Source: Rhodobacteraceae bacterium Alg231-30 (GTDB lineage Bacteria > Pseudomonadota > Alphaproteobacteria > Rhodobacterales > Rhodobacteraceae). Taken from it: DNA of 64,000 nt. Location: assembly GCA_900143615.1 (NCBI GenBank), contig FREU01000007.1, forward strand, positions 25,200-89,199, in the 5' to 3' direction. Positions 18,651-26,259 of this stretch are shown piece by piece. Position 1 is the stretch's first letter. Each line of letters opens with the position of its first letter. The position numbers and the translations under genes were made by a program. Under the pieces are notes generated by a model that saw nothing but the letters and a program-made list of their open reading frames with translations, searched no databases and was not told the DNA's origin.

Positions 18651-18686
18651 CCGTCGTGATACCGTCGCGATACCGACGTGATACAG
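18651..18686. repeat. 11-bp unit repeated three times, copy A
   Basis: Three exact-length tandem units, CCGTCGTGATA, CCGTCGCGATA and CCGACGTGATA, followed by CAG. The same three-unit array ending in CAG recurs at 55738-55773. The unit length is about one helical turn. It lies between the transporter terminator and the amine catabolic locus. Confidence 0.85.
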
Positions 18687-18755
18687 CCTTCAATTTCCAC
18701 GCAATTTTATCCACGGCAAGAATCCGCTGGACAAACGGCCTCTGGCTCGAGATAT

Positions 18756-18765
18756 TTTGATCAAA
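18756..18765. promoter_or_regulatory. Candidate operator TTTGATCAAA, site 1
   Basis: Perfect 10-bp palindrome 20 bases before the first glutamine-synthetase-like start codon. The same palindrome occurs at 20140-20149, and a one-mismatch copy at 22255-22264, each just upstream of a gene of the same locus. It is probably the site of a local repressor; PuuR-type XRE-cupin regulators control such genes elsewhere. Confidence 0.65.
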
Positions 18766-18785
18766 TTATTGACGACAGGTGATCC

Positions 18786-20102
18786 ATGGACTTAGGCCAA
18801 TTTCGTACTTTTCGTGTCGGTATCGCCGACCTTAACGGACAAATGCGCGGCAAACGCCTGCCCTCCGCCCAAGCTGGAAAACTTGAAAAGGGCGGCGTCC
18901 GCATGCCTCTGTCCGCCTTGAACGTCGACATTTGGGGCGAAGACATTGAAGATAGCCCGCTGGTTTTTCAAACTGGCGATGCAGATGGAATCCTTATGCC
19001 AACCAAACGCGGCGCTGTGCCAATGCCTTGGCTTGCGACACCCTCCGCATTGGTTCCCATGACCATGTTCACTGAAGACGGCGCGCCTTATGCTGGAGAT
19101 CCGCGTCAGGCGCTCAAGCTGGTCTTGGATCGTTTCGCAGCGCGCGGTTGGTCGGTGATGGCCGCCACTGAAATGGAATTCACACTGGTGGATGACACTG
19201 GCGACGACTTACAGCCCCCTGTCGATCCACGCAGCGGGCGCCGTTTGTTTGCAGGAGACATTCTGGCGCTAGATGAGATCGACGCCTTTGATCCATTTTT
19301 CACCGAACTTTATGAAGCCGCTGATGCGATGGATATTTCCATCCAGACAATGACCGGCGAATGCGGGCTGGGCCAATTTGAAGTCACTCTCAATCATCAA
19401 TCCGCGCTACGTGCTGCAGATGATGCATCTCTATTCAAACTGCTCCTGCGTGGGATCGCGCGAAAACACGGTAAGGCCGCGACATTTATGGCAAAACCCT
19501 ATCTGGATGACGCCGGAAACGGGATGCACGTGCACTTCAGCGTGCTGGATGAAACAGGGACGAACGTCTTTGACAACGGCGGCTCTGAAGGCACCGACCT
19601 CTTGCTGAGCGCCATTGCTGGCTGCCTCAAAGCCATGCGCGCCTCGACCCTAATTTTTGCACCGCACGGCCCATCTTATGATCGTCTGATTCCAGGAAAC
19701 CATGCGCCAACCTCCGTGTGCTGGGCTTATGAAAACCGCACCTCGGCCGTGCGCGTTCCGGGCGGACCTACCACGGCGCGGCGTATTGAGCACCGTGTCG
19801 CTGGGGGCGACATCAACCCTTATTTGATGCTCGCAGCCATTTTGGGCGCTGCGATTGAAGGCATCGAGGAAGGCCTCACACCACCGGACCCAATCACTGG
19901 CAACGCATATGACCTGGAATTGCCGCAATTGGCCGAAAACTGGAAAACCGCGATTGATCTGTTTGAGAGCGACGAGTTTATCGCGCGCTGTCTGCCTCGC
20001 GATTTGATCGTGAATATGGTGATGACAAAGCGGCAGGAATTGAAAAGACTGCAAGGCACCAATCCAACAGAACACTGGAAAACCTATCTAGAGCGCGTAT
20101 GA
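18786..20102 (+). CDS. Glutamine-synthetase-like gamma-glutamyl-amine ligase 1
   Basis: 438 residues of the glutamine synthetase fold. The motifs AATEMEFTL (metal-binding Glu), GQFEVTLNH and GNGMHVHFSVLDE are present, as are NHAPTSVCWAYENRTSAVRVPG and the late RRIEHRVAGGDINPYL. It lacks the features of housekeeping GlnA such as the adenylylation-loop tyrosine region. With the adjacent class I amidotransferase, a second ligase and an FAD oxidase it fits a Puu/Spu pathway, where an amine such as putrescine is gamma-glutamylated before oxidation. The actual amine is not deducible. Confidence 0.88.
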   Translation: MDLGQFRTFRVGIADLNGQMRGKRLPSAQAGKLEKGGVRMPLSALNVDIWGEDIEDSPLVFQTGDADGILMPTKRGAVPMPWLATPSALVPMTMFTEDGAPYAGDPRQALKLVLDRFAARGWSVMAATEMEFTLVDDTGDDLQPPVDPRSGRRLFAGDILALDEIDAFDPFFTELYEAADAMDISIQTMTGECGLGQFEVTLNHQSALRAADDASLFKLLLRGIARKHGKAATFMAKPYLDDAGNGMHVHFSVLDETGTNVFDNGGSEGTDLLLSAIAGCLKAMRASTLIFAPHGPSYDRLIPGNHAPTSVCWAYENRTSAVRVPGGPTTARRIEHRVAGGDINPYLMLAAILGAAIEGIEEGLTPPDPITGNAYDLELPQLAENWKTAIDLFESDEFIARCLPRDLIVNMVMTKRQELKRLQGTNPTEHWKTYLERV

Positions 20103-20139
20103 ATCTCTTGCGAGGAGTCCTTTGTGGCGCTACTAATAA

Positions 20140-20149
20140 TTTGATCAAA
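20140..20149. promoter_or_regulatory. Candidate operator TTTGATCAAA, site 2
   Basis: Perfect palindrome, extended to ATTTGATCAAAT (20139-20150), eleven bases before the amidotransferase start. Its position over the ribosome site and likely transcript start suggests repression. Confidence 0.65.
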
Positions 20150-20160
20150 TATGGTGACCC

Positions 20161-20841
20161 ATGAAAATCGGTATTTTGCAGACCGGCCACGCGCCAGATG
20201 CTCTGCTAGACGACTTCGGCGACTACATCTCAATGTTCCAAACCCTTTTGGGGCAACAGGATTTCACCTTCGGCGACTGGAGTGTTGTTGATGGCGTGTT
20301 CCCGGATTCTATCAATGACGCCGACGGCTGGCTGATCACTGGATCAAAACACGGCGCTTATGAAGACCACGAATGGATCCCTCCACTGGAAGACTTCATT
20401 CGCGAAGCGGTCACCCATAAGGTTCCACTGGTAGGTATTTGTTTTGGCCACCAAATAATTGCTCAAGCGCTTGGTGGCAAAGTCGAGAAATACGCAGGTG
20501 GATGGGCCGTTGGCGCGCAGAATTATGATTTTATGGGCACCTCCATTCCCATGAATGCTTGGCACCAAGACCAAGTAACCGAATTGCCCCCGGGGGCAAC
20601 GACCGTGGCCCGCAATGACTTTTGTGAACATGCGGCCATTCTATATGGCGATCGCGCCTTTACCGTGCAGGCCCACCCCGAATTCGGGGCAAAGTTCATC
20701 GAGGGCCTGATCAACGCACGAGGGCGTGGCGTGGTTCCAGACGCGCTTCTGGACGACGCCCTGACGCGGCTGGATAAAGCTGACGTCAGCCAAACAATCG
20801 CCGACCAATTTGCGGATTTCTTCCGCCAAGAGAGGACCTGA
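20161..20841 (+). CDS. Class I glutamine amidotransferase (gamma-glutamyl hydrolase type)
   Basis: 226 residues. The triad is visible as Cys94 in VGICFGHQ, His172 and Glu174 in QAHPEF. There is no fused synthase domain. In polyamine loci, enzymes of this kind (SpuA/PuuD role) cleave the gamma-glutamyl bond of the final product to release the amino acid and glutamate; that role is inferred from neighbours. It overlaps the next gene by one base (TGATG at 20839-20843). Confidence 0.87.
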   Translation: MKIGILQTGHAPDALLDDFGDYISMFQTLLGQQDFTFGDWSVVDGVFPDSINDADGWLITGSKHGAYEDHEWIPPLEDFIREAVTHKVPLVGICFGHQIIAQALGGKVEKYAGGWAVGAQNYDFMGTSIPMNAWHQDQVTELPPGATTVARNDFCEHAAILYGDRAFTVQAHPEFGAKFIEGLINARGRGVVPDALLDDALTRLDKADVSQTIADQFADFFRQERT

Positions 20842-22199
20842 TGAGTGACTGGATCAAGAAACTGCCGCAAGCGGCGCAAGACTACTTAGGCGGACATCGC
20901 CTGGACGAGGTGGAGTGCATTATCTCTGACCTTCCAGGCATTGCCCGCGGCAAGGCAGTGCCAGCCAAGAAATTTGCCCGCCAAGGCTACTTTCACCTAC
21001 CAGACTCGATCTTTTTTCAAACCATCACTGGGGATTGGGGAGAAGCAGCGGGCTCCGGAGGCTTTATCGAACGCGACATGACCTTGCGGCCGGATTGGTC
21101 TACCACCACTGCAGCCCCTTGGACCGGCGACTGGACCGTTCAGGTGATCCACGACGCCTTTGACACTGAAGGCGAACCAGTGCCATTCAGCCCACGCAAT
21201 GTTCTCAAACGTGTGGTTGAACTCTATCGTGCCAAAGGTTGGGAACCTGTGGTGGCGCCAGAGATGGAATTCTATCTTGTGGCCCCAAACATTGACCCAG
21301 CGAAAGAGATCGAGCCGATGATGGGCCGCTCGGGTCGCCCCGCCGCAGCGCGTCAGGCTTATTCCATGACCGCCGTGGATGAATTTGGCCCCGTGATTGA
21401 CGATATCTACGACTTTGCCGAAGCCCAAGGCTTTGATATCGATGGCATCACCCAAGAAGGCGGCGCCGGTCAGCTTGAGATTAACATGGTGCATGGTGAT
21501 CCGGTCAAATTGGCAGACGAAGTTTTTTACTTCAAACGCCTGATCCGCGAAGCCGCATTGCGTCACAATTGCTACGCGACCTTTATGGCCAAACCCATTG
21601 CCGCAGAACCCGGCAGCGCGATGCATATCCATCACTCGGTGCTAGATATTGAGACCGGCGAGAACATCTTTTCCGGCCCGCAAGGTGGTGAAACGGATGC
21701 GTTTTTCCACTTCATCGCTGGTTTGCAAAACCACCTGCCCGCCGCGATTGCTGTGATGGCGCCTTATGTCAATTCCTACCGTCGTTATGTGCGTGACCAC
21801 GCAGCGCCGATCAATCTCGAATGGGGTCGTGACAACCGCACCACCGGCATTCGCATCCCGATCTCGCCACCTCAGGCGCGTCGCGTTGAAAATCGCCTCG
21901 CTGGGATGGATTGTAACCCCTATTTGGGCATCGCTGCCTCTCTGGCTTGCGGCTATCTTGGGCTCGTTGAGCAAGAGCGTCCTGACAAGCAATTCAAAGG
22001 CGACGCCTATGATGGCGAGGAAGCTATTCCACGCATTCTCGGCGGCGCGCTGGATGTCTTTGATGAAGCCACAGCCCTGCATGAAGTCTTAGGCCCCGAA
22101 TTCGCCCGCGTTTATTCCATTGTGAAACGTGCAGAGTACGAAGAATTTCTCTCGGTCATCAGCCCGTGGGAACGTGAACATCTGCTAATGAACGTCTAG
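20841..22199 (+). CDS. Glutamine-synthetase-like gamma-glutamyl-amine ligase 2
   Basis: 452 residues. Like the first ligase it carries APEMEFYL, GQLEINMVHG, GSAMHIHHSVLD and the NLEWGRDNRTTGIRIP loop, but the two are only distantly alike. They are therefore old paralogues, as in Pseudomonas spuI/spuB. It probably acts on a different amine from ligase 1. Translation is coupled to the amidotransferase. Confidence 0.88.
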   Translation: MSDWIKKLPQAAQDYLGGHRLDEVECIISDLPGIARGKAVPAKKFARQGYFHLPDSIFFQTITGDWGEAAGSGGFIERDMTLRPDWSTTTAAPWTGDWTVQVIHDAFDTEGEPVPFSPRNVLKRVVELYRAKGWEPVVAPEMEFYLVAPNIDPAKEIEPMMGRSGRPAAARQAYSMTAVDEFGPVIDDIYDFAEAQGFDIDGITQEGGAGQLEINMVHGDPVKLADEVFYFKRLIREAALRHNCYATFMAKPIAAEPGSAMHIHHSVLDIETGENIFSGPQGGETDAFFHFIAGLQNHLPAAIAVMAPYVNSYRRYVRDHAAPINLEWGRDNRTTGIRIPISPPQARRVENRLAGMDCNPYLGIAASLACGYLGLVEQERPDKQFKGDAYDGEEAIPRILGGALDVFDEATALHEVLGPEFARVYSIVKRAEYEEFLSVISPWEREHLLMNV

Positions 22200-22210
22200 T
22201 GAAAAAGCTT

Positions 22211-22234
22211 CCGGCTCCAACATAATGGGGCCGG
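22211..22234 (+). terminator. Hairpin between ligase 2 and the oxidase
   Basis: CCGGCTCC (22211-22218) pairs with GGGGCCGG (22227-22234) with one wobble; no long T run follows. It probably attenuates or processes the transcript. Confidence 0.45.
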
Positions 22235-22254
22235 ACCATCTCCTCAGACACTCA

Positions 22255-22264
22255 TTTGACCAAA
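22255..22264. promoter_or_regulatory. Candidate operator TTTGACCAAA, site 3
   Basis: One mismatch from the TTTGATCAAA palindrome of sites 1 and 2, seven bases before the FAD oxidase start. Confidence 0.45.
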
Positions 22265-22271
22265 AACAGGC

Positions 22272-23585
22272 ATGGCCCCCATGGACCTTCTTTATGCAAA
22301 CGACAGCAAAGGGGAATACCCCCAAAGCTGGTACGCCGCGACAACCCCGCCTCTGGATCCTTTTGCCCCTCTACTCGGCGAAACACGCGCCGATGTCTGC
22401 ATTGTTGGGGGTGGCTTCACCGGGCTCTCTACCGCCTTGCATTTGGCCGAACGCGGCTTTGACGTTGTTTTGCTGGAAGCTCATCGCATCGGTTTTGGCG
22501 CATCTGGGCGCAACGGAGGCCAACTTGGCTCTGGTCAACGAATGGAGCAAGATGGCCTTGAAGCTCTGATGGGGCACGATGATGCACGAAAGCTTTGGGA
22601 TCTGGCAGAAGACTCCAAAAATCTAGTCAAAGATTTGGTGACCCGTCACAACATTCACTGCGATCTTAAACCCGGCATTGCACATGCTTGCTTTAGCGAC
22701 CGCGAAGTGCGCCATGAACATGACTATGTGCAACATCTGCGCAAAAACTACGATTATGAACCAATCGAAACTCTGGATCGCGAGCAGATGCAGGCGCTCT
22801 GCCCCTCCCCTAAATACGTCGGCGGCTCGCTCGATATGGGAGCAGGCCACCTCAACCCGCTTGCTTTGGCTTTTGGACTAGGTCGCGCGGCACGCGATGC
22901 TGGTGCCCGCATTTACGAAACCACGCGTGTCGATGGCATTGAACACGGCGACAAAGTCACGATCCATACAGCCCAAGGCCAAGTGGTGGCTGATCAGCTG
23001 GTCTTGGCCTGCAATGGGTACCTTGGAGATCTGGACAGCAAAGTTGCCAAACGCGTCATGCCGATCAACAACTTCGTTGCCGCGACTGAACCTCTAGGCG
23101 ATGACGTCAAAAAGGTACTCACGCGCGACGTGGCGATTGCGGACAGTAAATTCGTGATCAACTACTTCCGGCTGTCTCCCGACGGACGTCTGTTGTTTGG
23201 CGGCGGAGAAAGCTATGGCTACCGGTTCCCGAACGACATTGAGGCCGTGGTGCGCAAGCCGATGATTGAGATTTACCCGCACCTCAAAGACATCAAAATC
23301 GACTATGCTTGGGGCGGCACGCTGGCCATTACGATGAAGCGTATGCCCTACCTGCGGCGCTTGTCGTCAAATGTGATCTCTGCCTCAGGCTATTCCGGCC
23401 ACGGCGTCGGCACAGCGACACACGCGGGCCAGTTGATCGCAATGGCGCTCTCAGGCGAAGCCGAAGGGTTTGACACAATGGCGCGCGTACCAGCCACACC
23501 TTTCCCCGGTGGGTCAGCCCTACGTAGCCCTCTTTTGGCGCTCGCCATGACGTGGTTTGCACTCCGAGACCGCTTGGGCGTCTGA
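22272..23585 (+). CDS. FAD-dependent oxidoreductase (gamma-glutamylputrescine oxidase type)
   Basis: 437 residues of the DAO/GlcD-like flavoprotein family. The Rossmann start is ADVCIVGGGFTGLSTALHLAERG, followed by GFGASGRNGGQLGSGQ, a typical flavin contact of PuuB-like oxidases; the late SASGYSGHGVGTATHAGQ also fits. It should oxidise a gamma-glutamylated amine to the aldehyde. The aldehyde dehydrogenase expected next (PuuC) is not in the window. A second in-frame ATG nine bases downstream is an alternative start. Confidence 0.88.
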   Translation: MAPMDLLYANDSKGEYPQSWYAATTPPLDPFAPLLGETRADVCIVGGGFTGLSTALHLAERGFDVVLLEAHRIGFGASGRNGGQLGSGQRMEQDGLEALMGHDDARKLWDLAEDSKNLVKDLVTRHNIHCDLKPGIAHACFSDREVRHEHDYVQHLRKNYDYEPIETLDREQMQALCPSPKYVGGSLDMGAGHLNPLALAFGLGRAARDAGARIYETTRVDGIEHGDKVTIHTAQGQVVADQLVLACNGYLGDLDSKVAKRVMPINNFVAATEPLGDDVKKVLTRDVAIADSKFVINYFRLSPDGRLLFGGGESYGYRFPNDIEAVVRKPMIEIYPHLKDIKIDYAWGGTLAITMKRMPYLRRLSSNVISASGYSGHGVGTATHAGQLIAMALSGEAEGFDTMARVPATPFPGGSALRSPLLALAMTWFALRDRLGV

Positions 23586-23609
23586 TCTCTCAAAATCGTC
23601 AGTTTTTAA

Positions 23610-23650
23610 CGCCCCGTCATGAAACATTCATGGCGGGGCGATGTTGTTTG
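23610..23650 (+). terminator. Terminator of the amine locus
   Basis: A 14-bp stem with one wobble (23610-23623 with 23627-23640), loop ACA, followed by ATGTTGTTT. Confidence 0.72.
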
Positions 23651-23713
23651 ACTGGATTTCACTTGCGCTTTGATTTACATTTTTGAAAGTCAAGCTTAAG
23701 AAAGTTGAAAACA

Positions 23714-24931
23714 ATGACACTTCCGCCCAACGTATATGACGCAGAACCTATTCCTGCCTCTGCGCGCGAAGAAATTGAGCGCCTTTTGCAAACCGGTGAT
23801 CTATTCCGCTACACCGCCGCCGAAAACGCCCCAGTCACACTGCTTGAACAAGAGTTCGCAGCTATGTTGGGCACTAAATATGCGCTGGCAGTGTCCTCCT
23901 GCTCGGCTGCGCTTTTCCTATCGATCAAAGCTTTGGGTCTGCCCCGTGATGCACGCATTCTGCTGCCCGGTTTCACCTTTGCAGCCGTGCCCTCTTCTGT
24001 AGTGCATGCCGATTGCGTACCAGTCCTATGTGAAGTGGGCGACAACTACCGCATCAACATTGCTGATTTCGAAGCACGTCTGAATGACAACATATCCGCC
24101 GTCATCATCAGCCACATGCGCGGCCATACTTCGGACATGGACGCAATCATGGCGCTGTGTGACGCACGTGACATTCCGGTTATCGAGGACGCCGCCCACA
24201 GCCTTGGCACGACGTGGCATGGCAAAAACATCGGTACTTTGGGTCGTGTTGGCTGTTTCTCATTCCAATCCTACAAGCTGGTGAACTCTGGCGAAGGTGG
24301 CATCATGGTCACCGATGATGCCGATCTGGTGGCCCGCGCGGTGATCATGTCTGGCGCTTATGAGCACACATGGCAGAAACACAAGGCGCCGGAAGGTGAC
24401 AACACGGGTGATTTGGCCGCAGCCTTTGCCCGTTGGCAGAACAAGCTGCCGCTCTATAATCTGCGCCTCTCCAATATGTCCGCCGCCATCATCCGCCCGC
24501 AGTTAAACGAAGTTCCCCGCCGCGTCCGCGACGGCCGCGCAAATCACGACTATGTCGCGGGTCTTCTAAACGCCTCTATGTGGCTGCAAGTTCCTGAAAA
24601 ACTGGCCCCCGAAGTACGCGCACCGGATTCAATTCAATTCAACACAGTTGGAATGAATGACGATCAAATCAAAGCCTTTGCGGCAGCCGCACAAGAGCGC
24701 GGTGTCAAAGTACAGGTATTTGGTCAATCCACCGACAACGCGCGCGCGTTCTGGAATTGGCAGTTCATGCCGGAAATGCCCGAGCTCCCAAATACGCGCG
24801 CCATGCTGATGCGTGCCTGTGATGTACGCCTGCCAGCGCGGCTAAAAACACCGGAACTGAACCTCATTGCAGATGCTCTGACCGGAGCCGCCGAAGACGT
24901 AATGGGCCCAATCAAAGCCTACGGCACCTAA
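23714..24931 (+). CDS. DegT/DnrJ/EryC1/StrS-family PLP aminotransferase
   Basis: 405 residues from ATG at 23714; a TTG nine bases upstream is in frame but less likely. The PLP lysine is Lys188 in FSFQSYKLVNSGEGG, and Asp159 in VIEDAAHSLG binds the cofactor. GFTFAAVPSSVVHADCVPV is the substrate-side loop. Family members usually aminate nucleotide-bound keto-sugars, but no sugar-pathway genes are nearby. A link to amine catabolism just upstream is possible but unproven, since a terminator separates the two. Confidence 0.87.
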   Translation: MTLPPNVYDAEPIPASAREEIERLLQTGDLFRYTAAENAPVTLLEQEFAAMLGTKYALAVSSCSAALFLSIKALGLPRDARILLPGFTFAAVPSSVVHADCVPVLCEVGDNYRINIADFEARLNDNISAVIISHMRGHTSDMDAIMALCDARDIPVIEDAAHSLGTTWHGKNIGTLGRVGCFSFQSYKLVNSGEGGIMVTDDADLVARAVIMSGAYEHTWQKHKAPEGDNTGDLAAAFARWQNKLPLYNLRLSNMSAAIIRPQLNEVPRRVRDGRANHDYVAGLLNASMWLQVPEKLAPEVRAPDSIQFNTVGMNDDQIKAFAAAAQERGVKVQVFGQSTDNARAFWNWQFMPEMPELPNTRAMLMRACDVRLPARLKTPELNLIADALTGAAEDVMGPIKAYGT

Positions 24932-24951
24932 CGCATTGCCGATTTTCAAAT

Positions 24952-24984
24952 AAAAAAGGGCGAGGTGTTTACCTCGCCCTTTTT
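24952..24984. terminator. Bidirectional terminator between the aminotransferase and phaR
   Basis: AAAAAGGGCGAGGT and ACCTCGCCCTTTTT form a 14-bp stem with loop GTTT (24953-24984), with T runs on both strands. It serves the two convergent genes. Confidence 0.93.
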
Positions 24985-25000
24985 CAGTATCTGATGTGCA

Positions 25001-25549
25001 TTACTTAAGCTTGGACAGCTTATCTTGGAGATCAGCCAGCTGCTGCTTGATCGAGTCAAGGTCCTCGCCCTCTTTTGCTGCGTCTTCTTGCTGCGCATCA
25101 GCAGGTCCGGTTGCGCCCCACGGCATGCCACCGGTCATCGCTTTCAAAAAGGCTTCCTGTTGGGCTTGCATGGCTTCAAGACCAGGCACTTTCATACCCG
25201 TTCCCATGCTCTCCATAACCTTGCCTTGGCTTTCGCGTAGCATGTCAAACGAAGTCTGCAAAAACTGTGGCACCATGCTTGAGGCTTGGGTCGTATAAGC
25301 CCGCACAAGATCGTTTAACACATTGACAGGCAACATGTTTTCACCACGGCTCTCGTGCTCTGCAATAATTTGCAACAGATATTGACGGGTCAGATCATCA
25401 CCGGTTTTCAGATCAACAATTTTGACCTCGCGACCATCGCGAATAAAACGGGCGATATCCTCCAGCGTCACATAATCGCTGGTCTCGGTATTATAGAGTC
25501 GACGACTAGCATACCGCTTAATCAGAAGTTGTTTTTTGTCTTCCGTCAC
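25001..25549 (-). CDS. phaR: PHA synthesis repressor PhaR
   Basis: 182 residues. The N-terminus (LLIKRYASRRLYNTETSDYVTLEDIARFIRDGREVKIVDLKTGDDLT in the sequence at residues 8-54) is the PhaR DNA-binding domain, followed by a PHB-accumulation regulatory domain. The C-tail is rich in Gln, Asp and Lys and is probably coiled. In known cases PhaR binds PHA granules and releases phaP and other promoters when polymer is present. Exact CTGC-N3-GCAG boxes upstream of phaP and phaC/phaZ support the same wiring here. Confidence 0.95.
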   Translation of the reverse strand: MTEDKKQLLIKRYASRRLYNTETSDYVTLEDIARFIRDGREVKIVDLKTGDDLTRQYLLQIIAEHESRGENMLPVNVLNDLVRAYTTQASSMVPQFLQTSFDMLRESQGKVMESMGTGMKVPGLEAMQAQQEAFLKAMTGGMPWGATGPADAQQEDAAKEGEDLDSIKQQLADLQDKLSKLK

Positions 25550-25601
25550 GAAAGTTCCCCCGCAGATTCATGCACTGCAGCAAAGCTTATGCGAGTGCAG
25601 A

Positions 25602-25636
25602 ACAAAAAGAAAGGGCAGGCCTAAAGACCCGCCCTC
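25602..25636 (-). terminator. Terminator of phaP
   Basis: On the minus strand AGGGCGGG (25635-25628) pairs with CCTGCCCT (25619-25612), one wobble, followed by TTCTTTTT. A second hairpin (CGCACCA 25643-25649 with TGGTGCG 25661-25667) lies between it and the stop codon. Confidence 0.8.
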
Positions 25637-25682
25637 TTACGTCGCACCATATGGGAGGAGTGGTGCGTGATCGCCGTAGCGA

Positions 25683-26129
25683 TTACTTAGCAGTTGCTTT
25701 TTTAGCAGCTGTTGTCACTTCGTCGGTTGCTTTTTTAACAGCAGCAGTCGCTTCTTCAGTCGCGTCTTTGCCTGCAGCCATCAGCAGCTCAACAGTTTCC
25801 ATCTGAACTTTTTTCGCAACTTCAGCGAAAGCGGCCATGTTTTCAGCAGCAACTTCAGCCTGAGCAGAAGCGAAATCAGTCATTGCTTTGGCGTAGTCAG
25901 CTGGCTCAGCTTTAACTTTGGACATGTCGCCCAGTTTCGCCAATGTGTCTTTTGTCCACTTAGAAGAGATTTCCGAAGATTTCTCAGCAGCGTCCAGAGC
26001 AACAGTGCTCAGCTTTTCGTTCAGCGAAGCAGTGTTTTTAAACGCATCTTCCATTGCAGATGTGTCTACCGGGAATGCGCCCATCATGTCTTTGAGGATG
26101 GTAGTCATGTCCTGTGGTGCTTTAGCCAT
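25683..26129 (-). CDS. phaP: Phasin
   Basis: 148 residues from the ATG at 26129, which has AAGGA at a good distance; the longer frame to 26213 has no such site and runs into the operator region. The protein is nearly all helical and Ala/Lys/Glu-rich, with the phasin core FASAQAEVAAENMAAFAEVAKKVQ and a C-terminal AAVKKATDEVTTAAKKA heptad-like tail. It coats PHA granules. Two PhaR boxes sit 66-106 bases upstream of its start. Confidence 0.93.
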   Translation of the reverse strand: MAKAPQDMTTILKDMMGAFPVDTSAMEDAFKNTASLNEKLSTVALDAAEKSSEISSKWTKDTLAKLGDMSKVKAEPADYAKAMTDFASAQAEVAAENMAAFAEVAKKVQMETVELLMAAGKDATEEATAAVKKATDEVTTAAKKATAK

Positions 26130-26194
26130 TTCTTCAGTCCTTAAGTCAATGTGCGGGCTTAGCCGCGTTTCAAGTTCTGGACCTAAAGTAGTTT

Positions 26195-26205
26195 CTGCAT
26201 CGCAG
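26195..26205. promoter_or_regulatory. PhaR box upstream of phaP, site 1
   Basis: CTGC-ATC-GCAG, an exact match to the CTGC-N3-GCAG consensus described for Rhodobacter PhaR. Confidence 0.75.
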
Positions 26206-26224
26206 CATTTCAAGATTTTTCTTG

Positions 26225-26235
26225 CTGCAATGCAG
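26225..26235. promoter_or_regulatory. PhaR box upstream of phaP, site 2
   Basis: CTGC-AAT-GCAG. Its centre is exactly 30 bp from that of site 1, about three helical turns, so both face the same side of the DNA. Confidence 0.75.
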
Positions 26236-26259
26236 AAATTTTTATCATTTCCTTGATTT

